A DNA stretch of 64,000 nucleotides from Arbacia lixula (Eukaryota > Echinodermata > Echinoidea > Arbacioida > Arbaciidae). Position 1 is the stretch's first letter; each line of letters begins with the position of its first letter. Of this stretch, positions 1 through 10,869 are shown in pieces. The notes below the pieces were generated by a model, which was given only the letters and a program-made list of their open reading frames with translations, had not been told where the DNA came from and made no database searches. The stretch spans positions 25,456,713 to 25,520,712 of the forward strand of contig OZ022585.1 of NCBI GenBank assembly GCA_963669155.1, read 5' to 3'. The translations under genes were made by a program, and so were the position numbers.

Positions 1-2822
1 CCCCCTGGATACAACATCCCAGCTATCCGTTAAGATAGGCACGACGGGTATGGCGGTGTCTTAATCGCAACAAAGGCAGACATCATTGACAAGGAAGTCG
101 CCATCAACACCGACAAGGAAATTGTGGCTGCCGAGATTGACATTGTCGGTGGCCAGAAGCTGATTGTCATCTCCTTGTATCGTCCTCCTAACAGTGATGT
201 GGCAAGTGCTGAAGAAATTTGCAGTGCTATCACTGGTATTGTAAGGAGCCACCCAACAGCAACCACCTGGCTCTCAGGTGATCTGAACCTTCCTGACATA
301 AACTGGCCAGCAGAAAGTGTGTCCAGTCACCAATATAGTCTTGCTGTGAACACAACATTCCTCTCAACCATCCAAGACCTCTGCCTCAGCCAAGTTGTAG
401 ACTTTCCAACTAGAGACCAGTCAACCCTAGATGTCTTCCTCACGAACCGCCCATCGCTTGTCAGGAAGTGTATCCCATTACCTGGTATCAGTGATCATGA
501 CATGGTGCTCACAGTTGCGGATGTAAGGGCAAAGTTACACAGACCAACAAAAAGAAAGATCTTCCTTTGGAAAGATGCTAACATGAACGGTATCAGACAG
601 GAATTAACAGCCTTTGCAGACATGTATCTCTCCCACACATCAATTGATACGCCCATTGAAATGCAGTGGACAGAAATCAAGGGTAAAATTCTTGACATCG
701 TGGATAGCCAAGTTCCATCCAAGATGACCACCTGTAGATTTAGCCAACCTTGGATAACACGAAAGCTGAAATGTCTCTTCAGAAAGAAGAAAAGGGCATA
801 CAAAAGATCAAGGCCGACTGCCAACAACAGTCACCCAGATCCAACTGACTACAAAGAGCTGAAGAAAACCATGCAGAGGGAATGCCGAACAGCCTACCAG
901 AGTTACGTGTCTGACCTTATCTGCGGGGAAGGATCTAGTGGTGGGAAACGATTCTGGACATATATTAAGAACAAACGGTGTGACAACTCTGGGGTGTCTG
1001 CATTACTAAAGGAGGGAATCCTTCACAGTGACAGCCATACTAAAGCAGCTCTTCTTAATGATCAGTTTTCTTCTGTGTTCACAAAAGAAGACCTTCCTGG
1101 TCATGAAGGAGGCCCACATCCAATCATGCATGGTCTTGAAATCAGACCAGAGGGAGTACGGAAACTACTGGCAAAGATAAACCCACACAAAGCAGCGGGG
1201 CCTGACAACCTCCCTGCACGTCTCCTAAAGGAATGTTCAACAGAACTTGCATCTGTCTTGTCACTACTGTTTCAATCAACTCTCTACCAGGGTTCCATTC
1301 CCACTGACTGGAAGTCCGCCTTTGTGACGCCCGTCTACAAGAAAGGAAATAGACACGATGCTTCCAACTATCGTCCGATATCACTGACCTCACAAGTTTG
1401 CAAAATCTTAGAGCATATAATCTTCTCAGAAATCATCAACCACCTTGAACACAATGGCATCCTATCAGAAAAGCAACATGGCTTTCGTAAACACCATTCA
1501 TGTGAATCCCAGCTGTTGCTAACCATTCATGATCTTGCCAAAGGACTTGATGGTAAGCAGCAAATAGATGCCATACTCCTTGATTTCTCAAAGGCATTTG
1601 ATAAAGTACCACATGAGCGTCTCTTGCGCAAATTAGCCTTCTATGGTGTCCAAGGTAATGTCCTCTGTTGGATAAAAGCCTTCCTCACAGATCGCCTGCA
1701 ACAAGTCGTGCTTGATGGAACAACATCAACCCCAGCAAGCGTTACTTCAGGTGTACCTCAAGGGACAGCACTTGGCCCCCTGTTATTCCTAATTTACATC
1801 AACGACTTGCCAGAGTGCGTTTCATCTGAAGTTCGCATGTTTGCAGATGATTGTCTCCTCTACAGACGAATCAATTCACAGGAAGATGCGGACACACTCC
1901 AAAACGACCTGAACCATCTGCAAGACTGGGAGACTAAGTGGCAGATGTCCTTCAACCCAGGTAAGTGTGAAGTCCTCAGAGTCACAAACAAGGTGAAGAA
2001 TGTCATCCACTCACCATACTCACTCCATGGAGCAGAGCTTCCTACAGTAGACAACGCCAAATACCTTGGCGTACACCTGAACTCCAAACTAAGCTGGAAG
2101 CCACATATAGATATCACCTGCAAGAAGGCCAACAGCACTAGAGGATTCCTCCAAAGAAACCTCCATGGCTGCCCACGGAAGGTCAAGGAACAGGCATATA
2201 TGACCTATGTACGCCCAATCCTTGACTATGCATCATCTGCGTGGGACCCTCATACCCAGGACCAGATTAGGAACCTGGACATGGTCCAGAGACGAGCCGC
2301 TCGCTTCGTCCTGGGAGACTACCATCCTCGTCACAGTGTCACGCACATGCTTGAGACTCTGAAATGGCAAACTCTTTATGAAAGAAGAGCCCATCTGAAA
2401 GTCACCATGCTATATCGCATCCTGCATGGACTGATTGCCATCCCTCCTGGACCACCTTACATCATCCCAGTAACGAGATCATCTGGTAGACGACAAGCCC
2501 AATTCCTACAGCAACACTGCAGAACCACCAGCTTCCAACACTCCTTCTTTCCCAGTGTTATCTGCCTGTGGAACCAGCTTCCTACCCCCATAACAACAGC
2601 TCCTTCTCTTGAAGAATTCAGGAGACGGCTGGTAGGAGCACGACTGCGGCAGCACTAGAAGAAGGAGTTGTTTTTACTCGCACACAGAACACTTTTTAGT
2701 AGCATGTTTTGTTCTGGGCCCATGCAGCATGGCACACTAGCACACAGCACCGCACAAAGTACGACAATACTCTACCAAGAGGACTGTACTTTCACTGGAA
2801 GAAGAAGAAGAAGAAGAAGAAT
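1..2822 (+). mobile_element. Non-LTR retrotransposon (LINE, Jockey/CR1-like), 5' end outside the window
   Basis: The segment carries the endonuclease and reverse-transcriptase reading frame described in the next entry, followed by about 140 bp of 3' untranslated sequence and a (GAA)n tract at about 2797-2820. Such short tandem tails are common at LINE 3' ends, so I place the 3' end there; this is an inference. The 5' part, including any ORF1, lies upstream of base 1. No target site duplication can be tested because one flank is missing. Confidence 0.85.
34..2658 (+). CDS. LINE endonuclease-reverse transcriptase polyprotein, partial
   Basis: The frame encodes an APE-type endonuclease followed by a reverse transcriptase, which nick target DNA and copy the element RNA. 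Numbering from the Met at 124 (844 residues), the endonuclease shows GDLN near residue 52 and the SDHD motif near 123. The RT has ASNYRPISLTS, LLDFSKAFDKVPH, GVPQGTALGPLLFLIYIND and the catalytic FADD at 573-576. The C-terminal region with RRAARFV and LETLKWQTLYERRA is typical of Jockey/CR1-group LINEs. Reading upstream of 124 in the same frame gives more endonuclease sequence (DRHDGYGGVLIATK), interrupted by TAA at 31-33. The Met at 124 is therefore not the natural start. Downstream of that stop the frame has no break over 2.6 kb, which suggests a fairly young copy. Confidence 0.88.
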   Translation, partial: DRHDGYGGVLIATKADIIDKEVAINTDKEIVAAEIDIVGGQKLIVISLYRPPNSDVASAEEICSAITGIVRSHPTATTWLSGDLNLPDINWPAESVSSHQYSLAVNTTFLSTIQDLCLSQVVDFPTRDQSTLDVFLTNRPSLVRKCIPLPGISDHDMVLTVADVRAKLHRPTKRKIFLWKDANMNGIRQELTAFADMYLSHTSIDTPIEMQWTEIKGKILDIVDSQVPSKMTTCRFSQPWITRKLKCLFRKKKRAYKRSRPTANNSHPDPTDYKELKKTMQRECRTAYQSYVSDLICGEGSSGGKRFWTYIKNKRCDNSGVSALLKEGILHSDSHTKAALLNDQFSSVFTKEDLPGHEGGPHPIMHGLEIRPEGVRKLLAKINPHKAAGPDNLPARLLKECSTELASVLSLLFQSTLYQGSIPTDWKSAFVTPVYKKGNRHDASNYRPISLTSQVCKILEHIIFSEIINHLEHNGILSEKQHGFRKHHSCESQLLLTIHDLAKGLDGKQQIDAILLDFSKAFDKVPHERLLRKLAFYGVQGNVLCWIKAFLTDRLQQVVLDGTTSTPASVTSGVPQGTALGPLLFLIYINDLPECVSSEVRMFADDCLLYRRINSQEDADTLQNDLNHLQDWETKWQMSFNPGKCEVLRVTNKVKNVIHSPYSLHGAELPTVDNAKYLGVHLNSKLSWKPHIDITCKKANSTRGFLQRNLHGCPRKVKEQAYMTYVRPILDYASSAWDPHTQDQIRNLDMVQRRAARFVLGDYHPRHSVTHMLETLKWQTLYERRAHLKVTMLYRILHGLIAIPPGPPYIIPVTRSSGRRQAQFLQQHCRTTSFQHSFFPSVICLWNQLPTPITTAPSLEEFRRRLVGARLRQH

Positions 2823-2974
2823 TTCATTGTAATTTGTAATTTTGTATACAGTCACAGTCCCACATGATCTGAAGTTTGTAACAATTATCAACTTATCAAG
2901 GACGAGGCGATGTCAGGCGCGCTAGGCGAAGACATTGAAGCATTAGTTGATGCAGACACGCGATTCCGCCAGTG

Positions 2975-3068
2975 TTAACTCTTTGTGTGCCACCTGAGAC
3001 TTCATTCACAATAGTAAGACACAGAAATTCCCATAGAGCAGCAATGTATCTGGCACACAAAGAGTTAA
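2975..3068. mobile_element. Short piggyBac-like MITE (TTAA ends)
   Basis: Two inverted termini, TTAACTCTTTGTGTGCCA at 2975-2992 and its complement at 3051-3068, bound a 94-bp segment that begins and ends with TTAA. TTAA is the target and duplication of piggyBac transposons, and TIRs of this general form are known in that superfamily. There is no coding capacity. The assignment rests on the termini only. Confidence 0.6.
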
Positions 3069-3239
3069 TGGCAGAAAGATGTAACTTTGTACATATATCC
3101 CCCTCCCTTCATCCACGCCTCTCCAATATTCCTTTGTCATGTTTGTTATTGTTAATGTTTAATCACACCACCAGCATAGTGACAGGCATGTCAAACCCGT
3201 CGAGATGCAGAGAAAGGGAGATAGAGAGAGGGGGGGGGG

Positions 3240-3835
3240 AATACGTACCTTTACGGTTGTTGTATCGCAAGGCATTATGGGACGGAATTCTAGTACGCGA
3301 GAGTTCAGTGATCGCTGCGGTTATTGACTACAATGTCACTTTCATGTTACAGATTTGTTACGTGGATCGGTTCCGCGACGTGATAATTTACAGTAAATCT
3401 GAATTGTATTTTTACGATGAGAATTCTTGATTCGTATTATTGTATCTAAATGATGATTTATAAAGGGTTTGTTGAGAAAATAATAAGCAAAAGAGATTCG
3501 AGACGTCGTCGAGACTCGGGTGGTAGTCCCATATGTGCAAAGATGTGTGTGTTGTGATGTGATGTGTGAAATTAATTAAATAAATAAAAAGTACAATGAA
3601 AAGAATCAAAGTTCTTATCGTAAAAATAAGATTCAGATTTACTGAAAGTAATCGCATCGGAACTGATCCACATAACAAATCTGTAACATGAATATAATAA
3701 CATTACACTTCGCGCTCGCCGCGGCTAGCGTCATGAGCGTTGTAAACATTATGATCGCAGCGATCGCTGAACGCTCGCGTACTAGAATTCCGTCCCATCA
3801 TGCATTGCGATGCAAGAACAGTAAAGGCACGTATT
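3240..3835. repeat. Fold-back element 1 (long inverted repeat)
   Basis: A left arm at about 3258-3432 matches, inverted, a right arm at about 3601-3812. Shared blocks include the pair around GGACGGAATTCTAGTACGCG (left) and CGCGTACTAGAATTCCGTCC (right), and the region around the ACAGATTTGTTA segment. The loop is about 170 bp and AT-rich. The outer edges run into G- and GA-rich tracts. The structure fits a MITE or fold-back transposon, although no target duplication is evident. Confidence 0.65.
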
Positions 3836-3879
3836 AAGGAAGAGGGGAAAAGGAAAGAGAGAGGGGTGGGAAGAAGGGG

Positions 3880-3890
3880 AAGAGAGGAAA

Positions 3891-3921
<31 letters not shown>

Positions 3922-4275
3922 GGGGGGGGGGGTAGGGGGCAGAGAGGGAAAAAGAGAGAGAGGATTTTGTTCTCATTTGTAATAAAAACTCCAGCCTTGG
4001 AAATCACCATTAATTTTCTACATTAGGCTGAATCAAAACTTAATGTTTATTTGCACTATACCAACAAAGTGAGGCACCTGTCACACCCGCCAAGATACAG
4101 AGAGAGAGAGAGAGAGAGAGAAGAGAAACAGATAGAGGGAGAAGGAGGATGGAAAAAGAGAGAAAGAGACAGGGAGAGAGAGAGAGAGATGAGAGGGACA
4201 GAGAGACGGTGCGGGGGAGGGAAGGGAGGGGGTGTAAGAAAGAGAGATGGGGAGAAGGAGAGAAAAACAAAACAG
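3880..4275. repeat. GA-rich microsatellite tracts and a G run
   Basis: Alternating GA runs lie at about 3889-3918 and again from about 4099 to 4275, with a run of about 13 G at 3920-3932. The second tract is preceded by a sequence resembling that before the GA stretch near 3180-3230 (GTCA, ACCCG, GAGATGCAGAGA-like), so the tracts may share an origin. The ORFs here are low-complexity and not credible genes. Confidence 0.85.
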
Positions 4276-4289
4276 ACAGGCAGGCACAG

Positions 4290-5044
4290 TGTATATAAAC
4301 ACAACAAAAAAGTAAGTCCCCCCTAAGCAAAATAGTATAACTTTTGATCAAAAAGGTTTTGAGCAAAATAATTTGGCAGGATTGTTTTTTAACTTATTGA
4401 CTAGCTTCCATGTGAAAATCACATTAATCCACCCAGTCATGCATGAGTGAGCACACATTAAAGGCAAAATTGTCACTTTTCAAAAGTCTGTCATCTGAAT
4501 TTTTTTTTGTGAATTCCATTTCTGGTGCATAGTGTATGTCCTTTCATTGTTTATCATCCATCTCTGGATGCACTAACACCTATCCTGACACTTAATCCAT
4601 TGTTCTGGTTGAGTGAGCACCGTTTACAAAATACGCATCCCTCTTGAGTGTGAAACTTTTAAAAACCCTTTATTTTTGTGAAAAAAATTAAACTCTAGAT
4701 ATTTTGACAAAGATGTAACATGACCTATTATTTGAATATAAGAGGTCATTTTCATGTCATAGTGGAGTGAATACACTTTAAAAATGGCACAAGAAATGCC
4801 AAAATGTACTGTTAAAACGTCATAAACAATCACCCTTGTGACTTTTGAAAAGTGACAATTTTGTCTTTAATGCGTGCTCACTCAAGTATGACTGATTTGG
4901 ATTAATGTGATTTTCACACGGAAGTTAGTCAATAAGTTAAACAATCCTGCCAAATTATTTTGCTCAAAACCTTTTTGATCAAAAGTTATGCTATTTTGTG
5001 TGTGTGTGTGTGTGGGGGGGGGGGACTTACTTTTTTGTTGTGTT

Positions 5045-5065
<21 letters not shown>
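4290..5065. repeat. Fold-back element 2 (long inverted repeat)
   Basis: Left arm about 4291-4490 and right arm about 4840-5058 are near-perfect inverted copies. The outer ends read ACACAACAAAAAAGTAAGTC on the left and GACTTACTTTTTTGTTGTGT on the right. The arms continue through the TTTTGATCAAAAAGG and AATAATTTGGCAGGATTGTT blocks. The centre (about 4490-4840) has no ORF of note. GA or TA/GA tracts abut both outer ends. Confidence 0.75.

Positions 5066-5130
<65 letters not shown>
5060..5130. repeat. (TA)n then (GA)n microsatellite
   Basis: A short TA run from about 5047 passes directly into about 70 bp of nearly pure GA dinucleotides, abutting the outer edge of fold-back element 2. Confidence 0.9.
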
Positions 5131-5217
5131 AGGGGGAGACAGACAAGAAGTTAGACATACACACTCGATCCTTTCCTTTTACTCACATACTCAAAGCACA
5201 TACCGGCATATACTAAA

Positions 5218-5735
5218 TGTTAAAAAAAACTTTTTACACTTTTGAAAAATAAATTGACACATAAAGTGAAGGGTTGTCAATCTATTTCAAGACAGGTTTT
5301 GTGGATTTTTTTGACATTTGATCAATTTATTTTTTTGTCATAATCTTTGGAATATTGAATGAGATTTTAACTTTTGGACAATTTGGACCTCAAAATGTGC
5401 GTACGAGATAATTAATTCAGAACACAACAATGATTCAATGATAATTGTGTATCACACCTGTCAATCCACTAGCAACATGCCATCACAGTGTCATGAATAA
5501 TGCACAAATCTTCTGGCAGAAAAGAAGTTGCGCGTTGGCATGTGTGATGCACAATGACCATTAATGTGTTATGAATTTATTATCTGTTACACACACATTT
5601 TCAGATTCAATTTGTCCAAAAGTTAAAATTTCACAAAATGTTCCAAGGATTATTACAAGAAAAGTAATTTCAGCATAATGTGAGTTGAAATTGATTTTTA
5701 ATTATTTTTCAAAGGTGTCAAGTTTTTTTAACCCC
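5218..5735. repeat. Fold-back element 3 (long inverted repeat)
   Basis: The arms start with TTAAAAAAAAC at 5219 and end with GTTTTTTTAA near 5732. Inverted pairing continues inward through blocks around TTTGAAAAATAA, TTTTAACTTTTGGACAA and ATAATT/TGTGTATCACAC. The whole 515-bp segment is close to one imperfect palindrome. No coding potential. It is a MITE-like fold-back element of unassigned superfamily. Confidence 0.65.
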
Positions 5736-5739
5736 TGGT

Positions 5740-6200
5740 ATACATACACACACACACACACACACAAATTTCCTCTTTCTCTCCTTTTCACCTCCCTAAT
5801 TAATCACTCATAAGTATTCTCTCCCTTACGTTCACTAATGATTTATAAGCACAAACAAGGCCCCTTTGACTTTTGTCCGTGGAACAAAAGACCAGGTAAT
5901 TGTTTCAAAGCGCGTCCATTCTTCCACTATCTCTACCTTTCCCTTCCCTTATCACTCACACACACCCACACACACCCCTCTCTCACATGCATACAAGCAT
6001 TTATATGCACATAACACACAACTATCTCTCTCTCTTTCTTACTTGCACTTCTCTCATCACTCACAAACACACTCACTCATACACACATCCCTCTTACCAC
6101 TCACTAATGTACCCTCTCTCCTTCATACACACATTCCTTCCCTCTCAAATATAAACACCGACACACAGGTGGGAATAACCATTAGTAAAATCAAACATTG
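5740..6200. repeat. Pyrimidine and CA-rich stretch upstream of the NLR gene
   Basis: A (CA)n run lies at about 5742-5766. From about 5930 to 6165 the + strand is almost purely C/T/A, with CACACTC and CTCTCT repeats. It lies just upstream of the first NLR exon and may be part of the 5' flank or a 5' intron. I see no TATA box or other promoter element that I could support. Confidence 0.6.
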
Positions 6201-6283
6201 CGAGAAAAAAAATCCCCTGGATAAATGTGTAAAAAGTCATCACGAAATAATACATGTTTTCATTCATGTGTTACAGGTTCGTC

Positions 6284-6569
6284 ATGGCGGATACCATACT
6301 AGATGATCTATTGCTCCTTCAGCTGTCGAAGAAAGTGAACATAGTTCAAGTTCCTCCTGATGAATTTAGCATAATACTGGGCTTCAGCTATGAAGAAGGA
6401 TCCAACGCCGCAGTCAGTGGCAAAATCGCTGGATCACAACAGCAAGCAATACACCAACTCCTCCATAAGTACGTCGACAAATTTGGGACAAAAGCAGACA
6501 CAGCACAAGATCTCCTCCTAATTTTCACAGACAATGAGATGACTAAAGCCGCGGAACATCTTGAGACAG
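6284..6569 (+). CDS. NLR exon 1: N-terminal Death-fold domain
   Basis: The exon encodes 95 residues plus one base. The pattern is that of a Death domain: an LLLLQLSKKV first helix, then PPDEFSIILGFSYEEG, then QQAIHQLLHKYVDKFGTKAD, then AQDLLLIFTDNEMTKAAEHLE at the end. Death domains recruit adaptors by homotypic contact. I chose the ATG at 6284 (context GTCATGG), directly after a TTACAG acceptor-like site at 6271-6276; an in-frame ATG at 6254 is the alternative if there is no upstream intron. The donor is GTATGC at 6570. The downstream frame runs straight into minisatellite, which supports the exon ending here. Which Death-fold subclass this belongs to needs a profile comparison. Confidence 0.75.
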
Positions 6570-6643
6570 GTATGCCGATCAAACAAATCTTATATTTTGG
6601 GTTTGGTGATAAGGGGAGGGGCCCACGACATTGTTTATTTGCA

Positions 6644-9600
6644 GGTCTGTGTGGAACTCATCTTTCAGTCTTGAGGGTCTGGTTAGAGTGGAAGTCGTCT
6701 TTCAGGCTTAAGCGTCTCTCTTGAGTGGAACTCAAATTTCAGTCTTGAGGGTCTGTCTAGAGTGGAACTGAACTTTCAGTCTTGAGGGTCTGTCTTGAGT
6801 GAAACTCGCCTTTCAGTCTTTAGGGGCTGTCTTGAGTGAAACTCGCCTTTCAGTCTTTAGGGGCTGTCTTGAGTGGAACTCAACTTTCAGTCTTGAGGGT
6901 CTGTCTAGAATGGAACTGAACTTTCAGCCTTAAGGGTCTGTCTAGAGTGGAACTCAACTTTCAGGCTTAAGGGTCTCTCTTGAGTTTAACTCAAATTTCA
7001 GTCTTGAGGGTCTGTCTTGAGTGGAATATGTCTTTCAGTCTTGAGGGTCTGTCTTGAGTGGAATACGTCTTTCAGTCTTGAGGGTCTGTCTTGAGTGGAA
7101 TACGTCTTTCAGTCTTGAGGGTCTGTCTTGAGTGGAACTCAACATTCAGTCTTGAGGGTCTGTCTTGAGTGAAACACGTCTTTCAGTCTTGAGGGTCTGT
7201 CTTGTGTGAAACGCGTCTTTCAGTCTTGAGGGTCTGTCTTGTGTGAAATGCGTCTTACAGTCTTGAGGGTCTGTCTTGAAAACTCGTCTTTCAGTCTTGA
7301 GGGTCTGTCTTGAAAACTCGTCTTTCAGTCTTGAGGGTCTGTCTTGAGTGAAACTCGTCTTTCAGTCTTGAGGGTCTGTCTTGAGTGAAACTCATCTTTC
7401 AGTCTTGAGGGTCTGTCTTGAGTGAAACTCGTCTTTCAGTCTTGAGGGTCTGTCTTGAAAACTCGTCTTTCAGTCTTGAGGGTCTGTCTTGAAAACTCGT
7501 CTTTCAGTCTTGAGGGTCTGTCTTGAAAACTCGTCTTTCAGTCTTAAGGGTCTGTCTTGAGTGAAACTCGTCTTTCAGTCTTGACGGTCTGTCTTGAGTG
7601 AAACTCCTCTTTCAGTCTTGAGGGTCTGTCTTGAAAACTCGTCTTTCAGTCTTGAGGGTCTGTCTTGGGTGAAACATGTCTTCCAGTCTTGAGGGTCTAG
7701 CTGTCTTGAGTGAAACTCGTCTTTCAGTCTTGAGGGTCTGTCGGTGGTGAAACATGTCTTCCAGTCTTGAGGGTCTAGCTGTCTTGAGTGAAACTATTCT
7801 TTCAGTCTTGACGGTCTGTCTTGAGTGAAACTCCTCTTTCAGTCTTGAGGGTCTGTCTTGAAAACTCGTCTTCCAGTCTTGAGGGTCTGTCTGGGGTGAA
7901 ACATGTCTTCCAGTCTTGAGGGTCTAGCTGTCTTGAGTGAAACTCGTCTTCCAGTCTTGAGGGTCTGTCTTGAGTGAAACTCGTCTTTCAGTCTTGAGGG
8001 TCTAGCTGTCTTGAGTGAAACTCGTCTTTCAGTCTTGAGGGTCTGTCTGGGGTGAAACTCGTCTTTCAGTCTTGAGGGTCTGTCTGGGGTTGAACTCCTC
8101 TTTCAGTCTTGAGGGTCTGTCTTGAGTGAAACTCCTCTTTCAGTCTTGAGGGTCTAGCTGTCTTGAGTGAAACTCGTCTTTCAGTCTTGAGGGTCTAGCT
8201 GTCTTGAGTGAAACTCGTCTTTCAGTCTTGAGGGTCTGTCTTGAGTGAAACTCCTCTTTCAGTCTTGAGGGTCTAGCTGTCTTGAGTGAAACTCGTCTTT
8301 CAGTCTTGAGGGTCTAGCTGTCTTGAGTGAAACTCGTCTTTCAGTCTTGAGGGTCTGTCTGGGGTTGAACTCCTCTTTCAGTCTTGAGGGTCTGTCTTGA
8401 AAACTCGTCTTTCAGTCTTGAGGGTCTAGCTGTCTTGAGTGAAACTCATCTTTCAGTCTTGAGGGTCTGTCTGGGGTGAAACTCGTCTTTCAGTCTTGAG
8501 GGTCTAGCTGTCTTGAGTGAAACTCGTCTTTCAGTCTTGAGGGTCTAGCTGTCTTGAGTGAAACTCATCTTTCAGTCTTGAGGGTCTGTCTGGGGTGAAA
8601 CATGTCTTCCAGTCTTGAGGGTCTAGCTGTCTTGAGTGAAACTCGTCTTTCAGTCTTGAGGGTCTGTCGGTGGTGAAACATGTCTTCCAGTCTTGAGGGT
8701 CTAGCTGTCTTGAGTGAAACTCGTCTTTCAGTCTTGACGGTCTGTCTTGAGTGAAACTCCTCTTTCAGTCTTGAGGGTCTGTCTTGAAAACTCGTCTTCC
8801 AGTCTTGAGGGTCTGTCTGGGGTGAAACATGTCTTCCAGTCTTGAGGGTCTAGCTGTCTTGAGTGAAACTCGTCTTCCAGTCTTGAGGGTCTGTCTTGAG
8901 TGAAACTCGTCTTTCAGTCTTGAGGGTCTAGCTGTCTTGAGTGAAACTCGTCTTTCAGTCTTGAGGGTCTGTCTGGGGTGAAACTCCTCTTTCAGTCTTG
9001 AGGGTCTAGCTGTCTTGAGTGAAACTCGTCTTTCAGTCTTGAGGGTCTAGCTGTCTTGAGTGAAACTCGTCTTTCAGTCTTGAGGGTCTGTCTTGAGTGA
9101 AACTCCTCTTTCAGTCTTGAGGGTCTAGCTGTCTTGAGTGAAACTCGTCTTTCAGTCTTGAGGGTCTAGCTGTCTTGAGTGAAACTCGTCTTTCAGTCTT
9201 GAGGGTCTGTCTGGGGTTGAACTCCTCTTTCAGTCTTGAGGGTCTGTCTTGAAAACTCGTCTTTCAGTCTTGAGGGTCTAGCTGTCTTGAGTGAAACTCA
9301 TCTTTCAGTCTTGAGGGTCTGTCTGGGGTGAAACATGTCTTCCAGTCTTGAGGGTCTGTCTTGAGTGAAACTCATCTTTCAGTCTTGAGGGTCTAGCTGT
9401 CTTGAGTGAAACTTGTCTTTCAGTCTTGAGGGTCTGTCTGGGGTGAAACTCGTCTTTCAGTCTTGAGGGTCTGTCTTGAGTGAAACTCATCTTTCAGTCT
9501 TGAGGGTCTGTCTGGGGTGAAACTCGTCTTTCAGTCTTGAGGGTCTAGCTGTCTTGAGTGAAACTCATCTTTCAGTCTTGAGGGTCTAGCTGTCTTGAGT

Positions 9601-9867
9601 GAAACTCGTCTTTCAGTCTTGAGGGTCTAGCTGTCTTGAGTGAAACTCGTCTTTCAGTCTTGAGGGTCTGTCTTGAGTGAAACTCGTCTTTCAGTCTTGA
9701 GGGTCTAGCTGTCTTGAGTGAAACTCGTCTTTCAGTCTTGAGGGTCTGTCTGGGGTGAAACATGTCTTTCAGTCTTGAGGGTCTGTCTGGGGTTGAACTC
9801 ATCTTTCAGTCTTGAGGGTCTGTCTTGAGTGAAACGTGTCTTTTAGTCTTGAGGGTCTGTCAGGGGT
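6644..9867. repeat. 3.2-kb minisatellite of 37/41/34-bp units
   Basis: Some 80-90 head-to-tail units share the core CTTTCAGTCTTGAGGGTCT. The common unit is 37 bp. A 41-bp version carries an added AGCT after the core, and a 34-bp version has TTGAAAACTC instead of TTGAGTGAAACTC. The left 400 bp is the most diverged and the right end fades at about 9867. Minus-strand ORFs of 61-76 residues with SRLKDEF and TLKTE repeats are by-products of the repeat and shift frame between unit types. The array lies within NLR intron 1. Confidence 0.97.
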
Positions 9868-10021
9868 AGAAATCTGTTTATGTTTCCTTTAAGAGGACGC
9901 TTGTAGGCTTTTTCACTTGGAAATTGATGTGCAGTAGATGTAAGGAACAGGAGTTACATCATAGTGACTCTTGTTTATATCTATTTCTCCTTAATGACAT
10001 CTCCATCTGGGCATGCATGTA

Positions 10022-10240
10022 CACTACAGCTCAAAAGAATTGGCATCGGGTAAAGGGAAAGGGAAGAAGGGGAAGGAACCCCGGTTTTGAACCGCGGTAT
10101 ATTTTGTCCAGTTCAGCATGAAACATGATGCTTTTGTGTTTCATGCTGAACTGGACAAAATATACCACGGTTCAAAACCGCAGTTCCTTCCCTTTCTTCC
10201 CTTTCCCTTTACCCTATGCCAATTCCTTTGAGTTGTAGTG
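10022..10240. mobile_element. Tc1/mariner-like MITE, palindromic, TA-flanked
   Basis: The 219-bp element starts CACTACAGCTCAAAAGAATT and ends with the near-complement AATTCCTTTGAGTTGTAGTG, and is flanked by TA on both sides (10020-10021 and 10241-10242). The two halves pair along almost the full length around a short centre near 10131. TA duplication is the mark of Tc1/mariner transposition. A second copy is at 27395-27557. Confidence 0.85.
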
Positions 10241-10869
10241 TATGTATATCATGAAGGAGAATACAGACCAGGGTCCCGTTGCATATATCTAACTCTGTCA
10301 TCAATGGTAACTACATTGTGACATGCAAACATGTCTCATTATGATACTTAGATTTTACATGTGACTTCCACATATGTTGCTAGTAGGAACCATATTGTAA
10401 AGATCAAGGAGCAAAAGCCCTATTCTGAATGTACAGACTTGGCATGATATGGGCAACAGGTGTTACATAACACCTAACTTGTTTTGACCACCGTATATCA
10501 GGTGAGACTATGCAGCTGGTGTAGCGTCCTTGGAGGGTACTCTACCAGTCAGTACATTAACATAAAATAATAAGGTAGGATAACAGTGTCCAGACACAGA
10601 ATTGATTGGCCAAAAGTATACTTTCTTTTTATAAGCCATTGTATGATCCCAGACAAGGGGTAACATAAGGTCATGTGATACCACTCCATATGTTGATTGG
10701 CTGAAAGTGCTGTTCTATGTATTTCCTTTATGCATTGTCCAGTCAAGAGGAGACAGAGTGGACAGGATATATATCCACAATCAGCATTCCTTAACTATTT
10801 CTTGATGTAGAGTTCCGACTCTCGGATGACTGTTTTGCACGCTGGAGAATCTTTACTTTCTCTTTGAAG

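Noticed and set aside
9305..9802. Minus-strand ORFs with SRLKDEF/TLKTE repeats
   Set aside because: They come from the 37/41/34-bp minisatellite, shift frame between unit types and have no signal for expression.
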